Shown here one piece after another: positions 9,192-17,676 of a stretch of DNA of 64,000 bases. This DNA is from Komagataeibacter sucrofermentans DSM 15973 (lineage in GTDB: Bacteria; Pseudomonadota; Alphaproteobacteria; Acetobacterales; Acetobacteraceae). Position numbers and translations under genes: made by a program. The notes under the pieces were generated by a model. That model ran no database searches and was not told the DNA's origin. It saw nothing but the letters and a program-made list of their open reading frames with translations. Each line of letters opens with the position of its first letter. Positions within the stretch are counted from its first letter, which is position 1. The stretch is taken from assembly GCF_040581405.1 (NCBI RefSeq), contig NZ_CP137159.1:1-64000 (forward strand), written 5' to 3'.

Positions 9192-9962
9192 CTACACGGA
9201 AGCGGTTATGCCCCCGTCAACCATGAGCACATGCCCGTTGACGAAGCTAGAGGCATCGGAAGACAGGAAGACAGCCGCCCCGACAAGTTCCTCCACATTC
9301 CCCCACCGGCCGGCAGGCGTGCGCTGGCACAGCCATTGGGTGAAGGCCTGGTCGGCCACCAGCTTTTCATTCATTTCTGTTTTAAAATAACCCGGCGCAA
9401 GTCCATTGACCTGCAGACCGTGACGGGCCCAGTCCGTTGCCATGCCCCTGGTCAGGTTTTTGACCGCTCCCTTGGTTGCGGTATAGGGCGCGATGCCTGG
9501 TCGTGCCAGTTCGCTCTGTACCGAACAGATATTGACGATTTTCCCCCGTCCACGCGGCAGCATATGCTTTGCTACGGCCTGCCCGACAAAAAAAACCGCG
9601 TTCAGGTTCGTGGCGATCAGGGCATCCCAGTCCGCCCGGCTAAACTGGTCCAGCGGGGCACGGCGCTGGATGCCCGCATTGTTGATCAGGATATCAACTG
9701 GGCCGTATTCGGCCTCTATCTTTTCAACCCCCGCAATGACGGCGTCCTGATCAGTCACGTCAAAGGGCGCAATCACGGCCTCCACCCCTTCGCGTTCCAG
9801 CATGGCGCGGGCGGCCTCCAGTGGTTCGGGATGGCGGCCATTCAGCACAATTTTCGCCCCATGCCGGCCAAGGCCACGCGCCAGGGTCAGGCCAATGCCA
9901 CGGGAGGCTCCGGTAACAAGTGCGCGTCTTCCGGCAAGTGAAAAAAGGGGATCGTCCTGCAT
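9192..9962 (-). CDS. gno: Gluconate 5-dehydrogenase (SDR family)
   Basis: NADP-dependent short-chain dehydrogenase of 257 residues from the ATG at 9960-9962; a longer in-frame start would add 21 residues outside the family. It has TGASRGIGLTLARGL for cofactor binding, NNAG (in LINNAGIQRRAPL), the Ser in NICSVQSELARPGIAPY, and the catalytic YxxxK in PYTATKGAVKNLT. The whole sequence closely resembles Gluconobacter 5-ketogluconate-forming gluconate dehydrogenase as I remember it, including the ending ASSFVNGHVLMVDGGITASV. It interconverts D-gluconate and 5-keto-D-gluconate in the cytoplasm. It is convergent with an idonate dehydrogenase-like gene. Confidence 0.88.
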   Translation of the reverse strand: MQDDPLFSLAGRRALVTGASRGIGLTLARGLGRHGAKIVLNGRHPEPLEAARAMLEREGVEAVIAPFDVTDQDAVIAGVEKIEAEYGPVDILINNAGIQRRAPLDQFSRADWDALIATNLNAVFFVGQAVAKHMLPRGRGKIVNICSVQSELARPGIAPYTATKGAVKNLTRGMATDWARHGLQVNGLAPGYFKTEMNEKLVADQAFTQWLCQRTPAGRWGNVEELVGAAVFLSSDASSFVNGHVLMVDGGITASV

Positions 9963-10104
9963 GACAATGTCCGTCCGTATTATCAGGATCATGATCATAG
10001 CAGGACCACACGCCAATGCCCTCACACGTCTGCGCGTGCAACAGGGTCATCGTGCCACAGGCAGCCCGCGCTGGCTCATGATGTGGGGGAAAGCTGCGTG
10101 CCCA

Positions 10105-10390
10105 CACGGTGATGCGTTACCTGCGCCCCAGCACGCAGCAGGCTGACCGGGAAATATCCGATATCGCCACGGAACTGACCCGGGCCGGTCGGAAGGATTT
10201 TCGTTTTTCCGCAACAACGCCAACTTCCGCCGCTCGGTCGGGTTGGGCATCATGCAGCAGATCATGCAGCAGCTGATCGGCATCAACGTGCTGATGTATT
10301 ATGCGCCCAAAGTCTTTCAGGCCGCCGATTTTGGCGCATCTGCCGCAGGATGGAAAAATGTCCATACATCCATCTTCCTGAAACAGAACA
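10105..10390 (+). pseudogene. Remnant of an MFS sugar porter (GalP-like)
   Basis: A fragment of a sugar-proton symporter split by a frameshift near 10190-10200. The first part reads like the central loop (RYLRPSTQQADREISDIATE). The second frame gives FRNNANFRRSVGLGIMQQ followed by QLIGINVLMYYAPKVFQ, the conserved TM7 region of GalP/AraE transporters. It stops making sense about 30 residues later. The 5' and 3' parts of the transporter are missing. It lies between gno and the aldolase gene and indicates a lost sugar uptake gene in this metabolic cluster. Confidence 0.7.
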
Positions 10391-10405
10391 GCGAGGCAGG
10401 TAGAC

Positions 10406-10437
10406 AAAAAAACGGCTTCCGGAATGAACCGGAAGCC
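10406..10437 (-). terminator. Rho-independent terminator of the aldolase gene
   Basis: A perfect 9-bp stem, GGCTTCCGG at 10414-10422 with CCGGAAGCC at 10429-10437, has a 6-base loop. On the minus strand it is followed by seven T bases (10412-10406). It lies 32 bases past the stop codon of the leftward aldolase gene. Confidence 0.9.
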
Positions 10438-10469
10438 ATTTTCTATTTGAGATAAGGTAAGGACGGGTA

Positions 10470-11366
10470 TCAGATCTTCTGCGTCGAAGCCTTGAAGATC
10501 TGGTCGATGGATTTTGCAAGAGCCGCATCAAAATCCGCATCCGTCATGGTGTAGCGCAGGTCTTCGAGCAGCGCGCGTGAGAAGCTGGCGATCATGCCAT
10601 GGTTGGCTGCCAGTCGCTGGCAGGCTTCATCACGCGGGTACCCACCGGACAGCGCCACGACACGTTGCACGCGTGGGTGCCTGATCAGGTCAAGGTAAAG
10701 ATCGGCCTTTTCAGGGATCGAGACCTTGATCATCACCTGATAGTCACCGGGCAGCGTATCCAGCCCACGGTGCAGTTCATCATGCAGCAGGGCTTCCGCC
10801 CCTGCCTTGTCCGGGCTTTTGATCAGGACTTCGGGTTCCATGATAGGCACAAGGCCGCGTGCTGCAATCTGTTCGGCCAGGGTGAACTGCTGCTTCACAA
10901 TGGCGGCAACGCCTTCACGTTCGGCCAGGCGGATGACCGAGCGCGCCTTCGTGCCGTAAATACCCTTGCTGACCGCCTGATCCAGCATGGCTTCAAGGGT
11001 GGGAATGGGCTTCATCATCTGCACGCCGCCCGTTTCGGGCTCCAGCCCCTTGTCCACCTTCAGGAACGGGACAACCCCCTTTTCCTTCCACAGATAGGTG
11101 GGGACCGGCGTATCGTTGACCAGTCCGTTCATGGTCTGCTCGAACAGGATGGCGGCAAGGATCTTCTTGCCTGTAAAGGCCGGGGCGGTGATGACCCTGA
11201 CCCGCATTTCGTGCATGAGGGCAAACATCTGAGCATCGGTGCTGTAGGCGCTGTCGGGTATGCCGTAATGCCGCAGCGCACCCGGCGTGGATCCCCCGCT
11301 CTGATCCAGGGCCGCGATGAAGCCCCCGTTTTCCGACATGTTCTTGCTCATCTGGTCAATAGACAT
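10470..11366 (-). CDS. Class I fructose-bisphosphate aldolase
   Basis: Cytoplasmic Schiff-base aldolase of 298 residues, the usual length for the bacterial class I (Fda) group. It cleaves fructose 1,6-bisphosphate to dihydroxyacetone phosphate and glyceraldehyde 3-phosphate. It shows GGFIAALDQSGGSTPGAL near the N-terminus, the region VVPFLKVDKGLEPE with a lysine of the phosphate site, the VPIMEPEV motif, and MIKVSIPEK with the probable Schiff-base lysine. It is followed by a strong terminator and stands alone, with divergent transcription of an esterase gene across a 290-base AT-rich gap. Acetic acid bacteria often have incomplete glycolysis, so a plasmid-borne aldolase next to gluconate enzymes may serve the pentose or gluconeogenic routes; that is inference. 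Confidence 0.9.
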   Translation of the reverse strand: MSIDQMSKNMSENGGFIAALDQSGGSTPGALRHYGIPDSAYSTDAQMFALMHEMRVRVITAPAFTGKKILAAILFEQTMNGLVNDTPVPTYLWKEKGVVPFLKVDKGLEPETGGVQMMKPIPTLEAMLDQAVSKGIYGTKARSVIRLAEREGVAAIVKQQFTLAEQIAARGLVPIMEPEVLIKSPDKAGAEALLHDELHRGLDTLPGDYQVMIKVSIPEKADLYLDLIRHPRVQRVVALSGGYPRDEACQRLAANHGMIASFSRALLEDLRYTMTDADFDAALAKSIDQIFKASTQKI

Positions 11367-11658
11367 TTTTATTTGTCCTATGCTTTGTATTTATATGTGG
11401 TCGCGGTGATGAGTGCTTACCATATATGATTTCAGACACCTTAATTGATTGACAAGATAAAATATAGGTGAATAAAAATAAATACAAAAAAACGCATACA
11501 AGCATATTGTGGCATGAAACAATACGCCTGTGTGAACTGCCCCGGATTTACGAGCCTGAATTCCCTGAATAACACTTTCCGTTCAATCAGTTGGACGTGA
11601 TGATGCTTCTGATCCGATACCTTCTATCGTGAGGAAAAGATAACGCGGAGAAACTCTC
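11367..11658. other. AT-rich divergent intergenic region
   Basis: About 290 bases between the divergent aldolase and esterase genes. The stretch 11450-11500 is nearly all A and T and probably holds the promoters. A good ribosome binding site (GGAGA) precedes the esterase start. No further gene is seen. Confidence 0.5.
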
Positions 11659-12636
11659 ATGCCTCACAATCCCGTCGCCCCGGAATTTCGCGCAGCCCTG
11701 AAAGTCCTGCCCTCCTTTGATGGTCTTTCAGATGAAACCCTCGACGAAACACGCAAGGCATTCATTTCCGCCATCCGCAGCGTCAAGGTTACCGAATATC
11801 CTGACGTCAGGGTTGAGGAATGCCACGTGCCCGGGCCTGCGGGTGCTCCTGCTGTTCCTGTTGTGACCTACAGGCCCGTAGGCCGCCACCCGAACGCTCC
11901 TGCGCTGGTCTATATCCATAGCAGCGGTATTGTAAGCGGCACGCCGGAAGTCGATGATGCACGCTGTCGGCAGATGGTCAGCGAATTGGGTCTGGTGATT
12001 TTCTCGGTTGATTACCGTCTGGCACCGGAAGCCCCATACCCTGCCGCAATCGAGGATTGCTATGCTGCCCTGAAATGGGCACATGACCATGCAGCCGTAC
12101 TGGGGATTGATCAAAACCGCCTGATTATTGGAGGAGATAGCGCAGGCGGCGGCCTGACAGCCTGCCTTGCCCTGCTGGCACGCGATCGGGCGGAAATCAA
12201 AGTCCTTTTCCAGCTCCTGATTTATCCCATGCTGGATGATCGGACCGGAACAACACTCATGTCATCGCCCGCCTTGGGCGAATACATCTGGACGCGTTCC
12301 GCCAATCATTACGCATGGAACGCCTATCTTGGTCAAACGCCCGGAAGCGCGGGCATTTCAGAATATGCCGCAGCCTTTCGTGCAACGGACCTGACGGGAC
12401 TGCCTCCTGCCTATATTGGCGTAGGTTCCCTGGACCTGTTTCTGGACGAAGATCTGGAATATGCCCGGCGCCTGATGGCCGCTGGCGTGCCGACAGAAGT
12501 CTGTGTCATTCCCGGTGCCTATCACGTCTTTGACGTGTTCATTCCCGATGCCCCTATGAGCAGACAATTCAAAAACTCTTATTTTACTGCCTTGAAACGT
12601 GCCATTTCCTTAGATTCTTTTGAAAATCCAGTTTGA
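11659..12636 (+). CDS. Alpha/beta hydrolase, hormone-sensitive-lipase (HSL) family esterase
   Basis: Carboxylesterase-type enzyme of 325 residues, probably cytoplasmic because no signal peptide is seen. The nucleophile elbow is GGDSAGGGL (Ser near residue 165), with later Asp in VGSLDLFLDED and His in PGAYHVFD completing the triad. The oxyanion-hole motif, normally HGGG, reads HSSG (in VYIHSSGIVSG), a change from the family norm. The region VDYRLAPEAPYPAAIEDCY is strongly characteristic of HSL esterases. The start is preceded by GGAGA at a good distance. Substrate is unknown. Confidence 0.85.
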   Translation: MPHNPVAPEFRAALKVLPSFDGLSDETLDETRKAFISAIRSVKVTEYPDVRVEECHVPGPAGAPAVPVVTYRPVGRHPNAPALVYIHSSGIVSGTPEVDDARCRQMVSELGLVIFSVDYRLAPEAPYPAAIEDCYAALKWAHDHAAVLGIDQNRLIIGGDSAGGGLTACLALLARDRAEIKVLFQLLIYPMLDDRTGTTLMSSPALGEYIWTRSANHYAWNAYLGQTPGSAGISEYAAAFRATDLTGLPPAYIGVGSLDLFLDEDLEYARRLMAAGVPTEVCVIPGAYHVFDVFIPDAPMSRQFKNSYFTALKRAISLDSFENPV

Positions 12637-12685
12637 CTGACGCACCTCCCCTTTTTGTATCTACTCAAAAAGAGAGTTCCCGGTT

Positions 12686-12901
12686 TTATGGCTTGGGGTT
12701 GATGGCATGACAAAGGTTTCGGGGACATGTCCCTGAGCCTCTTGTCTGGCGGCCTGATCCGGTATTTTGAGATGTAAGACCTTTTCGCACCAGAAGACGT
12801 GTCAGGGTCAGGCGACTGTTTTCATCTTCCAGCACCTTTAACCGTTTGGCCTCGAATACCTCAAGACCATCATAGCGGGTCGTCCATGTGCAGGTAGTCA
12901 C
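12686..12901 (-). pseudogene. Fragment of IS3-family transposase OrfA
   Basis: A short leftward frame containing RYDGLEVFEAKRLKVLEDEN, the leucine-zipper region of IS3-type OrfA. The helix-turn-helix and the whole of OrfB are missing. It resembles the second, longer OrfA relic at about 58.69-59.01 kb. It abuts the left end of an IS5-type element, which probably cut it. Confidence 0.6.
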
Positions 12902-12908
12902 ATCACTT

Positions 12909-13671
12909 AGGGCGTGTCGTCAGTTAGCATCTTGCGCCATGAAGCTTGTACTCCCGTTTGCTCTGTGATGTTTTCTCCCTGTTTTCAGGGAGAAAATGAA
13001 TGCGACGATATGGCCTGAGTGACAACCAGTGGGAATAGATAAAAGATCTTCTTCCGGGTCGTGAAGGTCATGTCGGCGGAACGGCTGCCGATAACCGTCT
13101 GTTCGTGGAAGCGGTTCTGTATCGTTACCGTGCCGGCATTCCCTGGCGTGACCTGCCTGTCCGTTTTGGTGACTGGAAAAACGTCCACCGGCGACTGCGT
13201 CGCTGGTGCGAAAGCGGTGTGATCGAACGGATTTTCCGGCATCTGGCTGCTGATCGTGACAACGAATACATGATGATCGACAGCACGATTGTCCGGGCTC
13301 ACCAGCACAGCGAAAAAAAGGGGCGCGGATCAGGCCATCGGGCGGTCCCGTGGCGGACTGACTACAAAAATCCACGCTATTGTCGATGCAGCCGGAAAGG
13401 CGGTCGCCCTGTCCCTGACGCCCGGGCAGAGCGCGGACATCACGCAAGCAGAACCCCTGCTGGATGAGGTCGATCTCAAAGCCTTTATTGCCGACAAGGC
13501 TTATGATGCTGATCAGCTCATTGAAACGTTTGAAGGACGGAAGATCACACCGGTTATCCCTTCAAGTAAAAACCGATGCCATCCACGGAAAATCAGCTTC
13601 CAGCTCTCCAAAAACAGAAACATCATGGAACGCTTCTCCGCCATTATCGGAATTAACTGACGACACGCCCT
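12909..13671 (+). mobile_element. IS5-family insertion sequence (763 bp), decayed
   Basis: The ends are exact 18-bp inverted repeats: AGGGCGTGTCGTCAGTTA at 12909-12926 and its reverse complement at 13654-13671. Inside is a two-frame DDE transposase gene. No clean target duplication is visible, so the flanks have been rearranged. It lies next to the plasmid replication origin. Confidence 0.8.
12999..13660 (+). pseudogene. IS5-family transposase, interrupted
   Basis: The product begins MRRYGLSDNQWE and meets an in-frame TAG stop at codon 13, then continues with RAGIPWRDLPVRFGDWKN, the IS5/IS427-group N-terminal signature. A frame change near 13300 leads to the DDE part (GRSRGGLTTKIHAIVDAAGK, ADKAYDAD). 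Some relatives use programmed -1 frameshifting here. The C-terminal part with the catalytic Glu region is mostly missing: the last normal residues are near IMERF, and the frame runs into the right inverted repeat. With a nonsense codon and a truncated end, it is very unlikely to be active. Confidence 0.75.
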
Positions 13672-13856
13672 TGAAAGGCCAAGGTAAAAAAGACCGATCT
13701 ACATGTACAAAGATGATGACTTTTAGCCTGGATTGGAGATGAAAAGCAAGGAAGGCCGACTTATCCCCAACGAACGGGTTAGAAGGTTATTTTAAACTGT
13801 TAGAAAGTTAAAGACTAAAATACCCGTTTAATATCATTTGGTTATGACCTATTTCT

Positions 13857-13961
13857 GTGCGCGATATTCCGATATGACGTGCGCGATGTTCCGAAAGAAA
13901 ACGTGCGCGATATTCCGTTTGGATGTGCGCGATATTCCGATTTAATGTGCGGGATGTTCCG
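13857..13961 (+). repeat. Five direct iterons upstream array
   Basis: Core GTGCGCGATRTTCCG occurs at 13857-13871, 13879-13893, 13903-13917, 13925-13939 and 13947-13961 (the last has one mismatch). Start-to-start spacing is 22, 24, 22 and 22 bases, about two helical turns, as expected for cooperative initiator binding. Confidence 0.9.
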
Positions 13962-14093
13962 AATGAGAATCGCGTTCCTGTGAATAACGGGAGTAATCAT
14001 CGTCAACGGGGTAAAAGACATACCTTGCGACCGTCAGGAACAACTGCAACAGGCTACCAATTCTTGGGAATGGATATCAGGAATAGAAAACTT

Positions 14094-14440
14094 CGGAATA
14101 TCGCACACGCAGGAAACGGCATTAGACCAGATATTCGGAATATCGCGCACATTAATGATCTGCACCCTGCTGAGTCGGTTATCAAGCTCTTGCCTATAGT
14201 CGTTCGGTGTCTTTTATGAAGCCAGTCTCGTCCCAAACATCAGAGATTCGGAATATCGCGCACGTTTAAGCCAGGCCTCTGCCTGTGAACGTTTGTGCGT
14301 TTGATTCCTTGCGCGATAAGAAGTTATGGCATCCGATAATCAGCAGGTTTGGTATCTCAGATATTTTGCGCTTTGTCGGCGTTCACTGGCGCCTAGGAAA
14401 ACAAACGCTACAACGCCTTATGGTTCGGAACATCGCGCAC
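14094..14440 (-). repeat. Four inverted iterons, widely spaced
   Basis: The reverse complement of the same 15-base core lies at 14094-14108 (one mismatch), 14136-14150, 14249-14263 and 14426-14440. Spacing is irregular, unlike the direct array. Inverted copies often act in copy-number control by handcuffing; that role is inferred. Confidence 0.85.
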
Positions 14441-14462
14441 ATGTTCTGCTCATGTCTTATCG

Positions 14463-15281
14463 TTAAGATCGTACTTCTCGATGCTCAAAAATTACTACGG
14501 GACGCCCTCCCCTTGGGCCAACTTCGAGAGATAGCCGATAATCGGGGATAACGTCATCGCCTATAATTTTAAGAAGATCTCTTTTGAAAAATCGCAATTC
14601 GCGTGTAGTACCGATTTTCTTGGCAAGTTTATCTAGACCGATTTTCCATATTTCCTGATTACCAAGATGCTTCCGTCCGATCTCATAAATACGGCGCCCC
14701 AGGCCACTATCGAGACTAAAATAAGTGGGGTTGATTGTCAGCACCCTGCGTTCCTTGACGAGGGCACGAAACATCCAGTCATTGAGCGTAATTTCAATGG
14801 CTGCCATGATTTTACGTCCAGTCGATGTTTTCCGCTCGACCACGCGCCATGTCTCTATCCAGCCAAACCCGCGCCGGTCACGTTCGTCTGCGGATTCGAT
14901 TGTTGTCATGATATTTGTAGATCTCAGACGATGAAGTGCATCGAGTAAAAGATCGTAGCTGCGCTTACCTGTCCCACGGCCCGTGACGCGCAGGAGATCA
15001 TGTGCAGCGAAGCGAACTGTGTGGTCGACAGTCATGCCCCGCTCAATGCGTTCATTAATAAGGGAGACGACATAAAGAAGAATGTCTTTATCCCAAATTG
15101 TCGCAAGCCCTTTGGGGCCAGGTTCTATGGTGATCTGTATTTTTCCGTCGTCATATACCAGAGGCTCCATGCGCGGTTGCTTCTGAATGCTGAAGAACGG
15201 ATATTCCATAAGGGCTCTGTCATCCTTTAACGGAGCCCCTATCAGGGAGTCGACAAACAGGTCAGCTTCGTTGCTAGCCAT
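14463..15281 (-). CDS. repA: Plasmid replication initiator protein A (RPA family)
   Basis: DNA-binding initiator of 272 residues that should bind the neighbouring iterons and open the origin. It matches the RPA-type initiators of alphaproteobacterial plasmids: an early MEYPFFSIQKQPRMEP, then WDKDILLYVVSLINERIERG, a first winged-helix region near DLLRVTGRGTGKRSYDLLLD, and a second with YEIGRKHLG and LDKLAKKIGTTRELRFFKRD. The C-terminal stretch LSLEVGPRGGRPVVIF fits the family. A single iteron copy lies just before its start at 15304-15318, which suggests that RepA represses its own gene. The order parA-parB-repA in one direction is typical of such replicons. Confidence 0.9.
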   Translation of the reverse strand: MASNEADLFVDSLIGAPLKDDRALMEYPFFSIQKQPRMEPLVYDDGKIQITIEPGPKGLATIWDKDILLYVVSLINERIERGMTVDHTVRFAAHDLLRVTGRGTGKRSYDLLLDALHRLRSTNIMTTIESADERDRRGFGWIETWRVVERKTSTGRKIMAAIEITLNDWMFRALVKERRVLTINPTYFSLDSGLGRRIYEIGRKHLGNQEIWKIGLDKLAKKIGTTRELRFFKRDLLKIIGDDVIPDYRLSLEVGPRGGRPVVIFEHREVRS

Positions 15282-15303
15282 TATCTACCCCGCCTTGCCT
15301 TTT

Positions 15304-15318
15304 GTGCGCGATGTTCCG
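15304..15318 (+). promoter_or_regulatory. Single iteron in the repA promoter region
   Basis: One copy of the iteron core, GTGCGCGATGTTCCG, lies 23 bases before the repA start. It probably allows the initiator to regulate its own synthesis. Confidence 0.65.
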
Positions 15319-15370
15319 AATGCAACCAAACCGGTTAATGCGGCAGGGGTCAATGATTCTCTTGTCAGTG

Positions 15371-16252
15371 TTACGTATTTTCATCACCAAGTACCTGATC
15401 AATCTCGGCCCGGAGCCTTCGCAAGCGTTCACGGTCTTCCGAATTAAGGGGGAGTTGTTGGGCACGGACTTCACTTAGACGCTGAGCCATCCTGTCAACG
15501 GATGTAAATGTAAAGCCGGACGGTTTGCGGGTCGGTGCTGAGTCTGTCCGTTCAAGATCAGCGCGGCCCAGTCGAATAGCTTTCACCGTGAGTTGTCCGG
15601 TTCTGGCCTGTTCAATGAGTTCCTGCTGTCTCACAGGATCGGGAACTCGTGCGAGTTCCACCAGGGTATTTCGTGCCACACCCCGTTCTGACGTCAACTC
15701 CTCAAGGATTTCGGCTGGTAACGTCAGGATCTTCAAAATGGAACTGATTTCGCCACGACTTTTTCCAAGAACTTCGCTTGCCTGGCTCTGGTTCCAGCCT
15801 CTTTTTTCAATCAGTCGCTGAATACCCGTCGCTTCTTCAAGAGGGTTTAGGTCTACTCTCTGAAGGTTTTCAATGAGCGCTGCGACTTCAGCATCTCCAT
15901 CGTGCTCAATTGCGAGCATGTTGGACCAGCCTGCATGTTGTGCGGCCCGCCAACGGCGTTCGCCTGCAACTATGACCCACCGTTTGTTGGATGGTGAGCC
16001 CGTGATACGACGTACAAGAATAGGCTGAAGTTGCCCTTCAGCGACCATTGTTTCGGCCAGTGCAGCGATACTCTCATCGTCGAAATGTTTGCGTGGCTGG
16101 TCCGGATCTGGCGTGACTTCTGTCAAAGGAACTTCGAACGTATGTCGAAACTTGCCATCCTGACGAACGAAACTGTTGCTGGCGTCGTCAATAAGACCAG
16201 CAGCTACGCCAAGAATAGGAGACGGGGCTTTTGTTTTGCGTCGGGTCGCCAT
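15371..16252 (-). CDS. parB: ParB-family plasmid partition protein
   Basis: Centromere-binding protein of 293 residues. The N-terminal ParB/Srx domain is recognisable (LTEVTPDPDQPRKHFDDES, then AGERRWRAAQHAG, the CTP-binding GERRxRA box). The helix-turn-helix follows in LIEKRGWNQSQASEVLGKSR, the usual parS-reading element. Its start shares one base with the parA stop (TAATG), so it is translationally coupled. It should load on a parS site, for which two palindromes at 17575 and 18948 are candidates. The C-terminus is basic and helical, suited to dimerisation. Confidence 0.9.
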   Translation of the reverse strand: MATRRKTKAPSPILGVAAGLIDDASNSFVRQDGKFRHTFEVPLTEVTPDPDQPRKHFDDESIAALAETMVAEGQLQPILVRRITGSPSNKRWVIVAGERRWRAAQHAGWSNMLAIEHDGDAEVAALIENLQRVDLNPLEEATGIQRLIEKRGWNQSQASEVLGKSRGEISSILKILTLPAEILEELTSERGVARNTLVELARVPDPVRQQELIEQARTGQLTVKAIRLGRADLERTDSAPTRKPSGFTFTSVDRMAQRLSEVRAQQLPLNSEDRERLRRLRAEIDQVLGDENT

Positions 16253-17274
16253 TACGCATTACCTTCAGGCTGTTCGATTTCTGCAAGAGGAAGGTCTGTC
16301 TTTGTTTGGAGTGCTCGTGCCAGCTTAAGGTATGGCGCCGTTGCAGCTGCTGTAGGAGAGGACTCCAGTGCAATCCGGCCTGCGCGTGCAGCATGACCAT
16401 ACACAGCGCTTGAAGGCACGGGTTCCAGAACTGGCGCACGGTCTTTCATCATGGAACATAAATGTTGTAGGACTTCGCGGTCCACCGATTTGCGTGCGTT
16501 ATATTGGGTCGGTAGAATACCAAGGAGCCGAAGCCCTGGATTCAGACGACGTTGGATTTTACCGATCGTGCCGATAATCAGGCCAACGCCCATCGTATCG
16601 TAAGGCTCGGTTCTCACAGGGACGATTGCATCATCGGCAGCAGCAAGGCTCATCCATGTAAGCATGCCGAGATTGGGAGGTGCATCGATCACGATCCAGT
16701 CGTAGTCTTCACGGACAGGATCAATGGCTTCCCGTAGCGCGGCGTCAAAGCCGGGCTCTCTCCGGCCGTCCGTTTCGGCTAGGTCAATATGGCTGGCGAT
16801 AAAATCAAAGGGTAGTTCACGCCCGTCTGGTAGCGTACCTGCGGCAACTACGATTTCAGAAAGAGGTTTTCCGCCAAGAATGAGGTGGGCGGTTGTTTTG
16901 CCCTGATGATAAAGTTCAACACTGGCACCTGCGAGTATCCCGGCCGTAGCTGTGGCCTGGGGATCCATGTCAATGAGAAGAACGCGTCCTCCCAGTGATG
17001 ACAATGCATATGCGAGATTGAGCGAAGACGTTGTTTTCCCAACGCCACCCTTTTGATTTGCCATTACGAGTATTCTTGCAGAATCTTGAACTGCCCCAGC
17101 CATATTACGTATCACCTCGGCCACATCATCCGGGATCGGTTCTTTATCGTTTTCCCAGCGGCTGATTTTGGGTTTATCATAGCTTCGGCCAAGTCTACGG
17201 TTGAGTTCATCTTTGATGTCGGCCTGACTTAATCGCAAGGTCAGTCGACTATTTCGAAATGTTTGACCGTTCAC
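16252..17274 (-). CDS. parA: ParA-family partition ATPase with N-terminal helix-turn-helix
   Basis: Plasmid-segregation Walker ATPase of 340 residues. Residues about 10-48 form an XRE-like helix-turn-helix (LTLRLSQADI and KPKISRWENDKEPIPDDVAE), as in type Ia ParA proteins that also repress their own operon. The deviant Walker A motif is KGGVGKTT at about 75-82, the A' region is VLLIDMDPQATAT, and Walker B is in YDWIVIDAPPNLGML. The protein is coupled to parB downstream. A perfect 12-bp-arm palindrome lies 40-70 bases before its start and is the natural operator. Confidence 0.92.
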   Translation of the reverse strand: MNGQTFRNSRLTLRLSQADIKDELNRRLGRSYDKPKISRWENDKEPIPDDVAEVIRNMAGAVQDSARILVMANQKGGVGKTTSSLNLAYALSSLGGRVLLIDMDPQATATAGILAGASVELYHQGKTTAHLILGGKPLSEIVVAAGTLPDGRELPFDFIASHIDLAETDGRREPGFDAALREAIDPVREDYDWIVIDAPPNLGMLTWMSLAAADDAIVPVRTEPYDTMGVGLIIGTIGKIQRRLNPGLRLLGILPTQYNARKSVDREVLQHLCSMMKDRAPVLEPVPSSAVYGHAARAGRIALESSPTAAATAPYLKLARALQTKTDLPLAEIEQPEGNA

Positions 17275-17313
17275 TATGACTTCTCCAGACAGACTTTTAA
17301 TGCGTAAAATAGC

Positions 17314-17344
17314 ATCAACATCAACGATGATGGTTGATGTTGAT
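17314..17344. promoter_or_regulatory. Operator-like palindrome upstream of parA
   Basis: ATCAACATCAAC (17314-17325) and its exact reverse complement GTTGATGTTGAT (17333-17344) are separated by 7 bases. Each arm contains a tandem ATCAAC repeat. The position, just before the parA start, and the helix-turn-helix in ParA suggest autorepression of the par operon. Confidence 0.7.
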
Positions 17345-17676
17345 TGTTATGAGTCTTGCTTGTCAAGGAAAAATTTGATCGCATATGAGGCGAGGTTCTA
17401 AATTGATCTTCGGAGAATACGATCAATGTGCGCTTAACTGCCCCTACCCGAGCCGCGGAATTCAGTCCGGTCAGAGCGACAATACAGGATTGTGTTATAT
17501 GTTCCTTGTGTCCGGAATGAGGCTTTGTCGAAGTAGGCAAACCACTAAAAGCTTCACATACATCAGTAGGTCTAATGTTCGGACGTCAGAACATCCATAA
17601 ACAGAATTTGTAAGGTCGTCCTAGAATGGGAGGTGATGCGGAGTTTAGTTTATGAGGTGAACTGTATTTTTATGCC
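17345..17676. other. Non-coding stretch between par promoter and IS element
   Basis: No convincing gene is seen. It holds one copy of the 21-base palindromic repeat described separately (17575-17595), and otherwise unremarkable sequence up to the left end of the IS5-type element. Confidence 0.5.
17575..17595. repeat. Candidate parS-like palindrome, copy 1
   Basis: The core GTTCGGACGTCAGAAC is a 16-base near-palindrome (one mismatched pair) centred on GACGTC. The palindrome extends to 20 bases with ATGTTC/GAACAT arms. An identical 21-base copy occurs at 18948-18968. Size and symmetry resemble ParB centromere sites and it lies upstream of parAB. A recombination site or another regulator's operator is possible. 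Confidence 0.5.

Larger units (their letters stand above)
13761..14440. other. Probable plasmid replication origin (iteron-type)
   Basis: This non-coding stretch next to repA contains a DnaA-box-like 9-mer (TTATCCCCA, 13761-13769, one change from consensus), an AT-rich tract (about 13780-13855), and nine iterons of core GTGCGCGATRTTCCG in two orientations. Five lie head-to-tail on one side and four are inverted on the other. The initiator gene follows immediately. This is the usual layout of a theta-replicating iteron plasmid. No gene is seen in it. Confidence 0.75.

Noticed and set aside
9159-9941. A 260-residue plus-strand open frame opposite gno
   Set aside because: The minus strand is a textbook gluconate 5-dehydrogenase; the opposite frame has no recognisable family.
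12909-13671. An active IS element beside the origin
   Set aside because: The ends are perfect, but the transposase has an in-frame stop and lacks its C-terminal catalytic part.
13857-14440. Regularly spaced repeats that might be taken for a CRISPR array
   Set aside because: The repeats are 15 bases in both orientations beside a plasmid initiator gene, with spacers of only 7-9 bases, and no cas genes are present. They are iterons.
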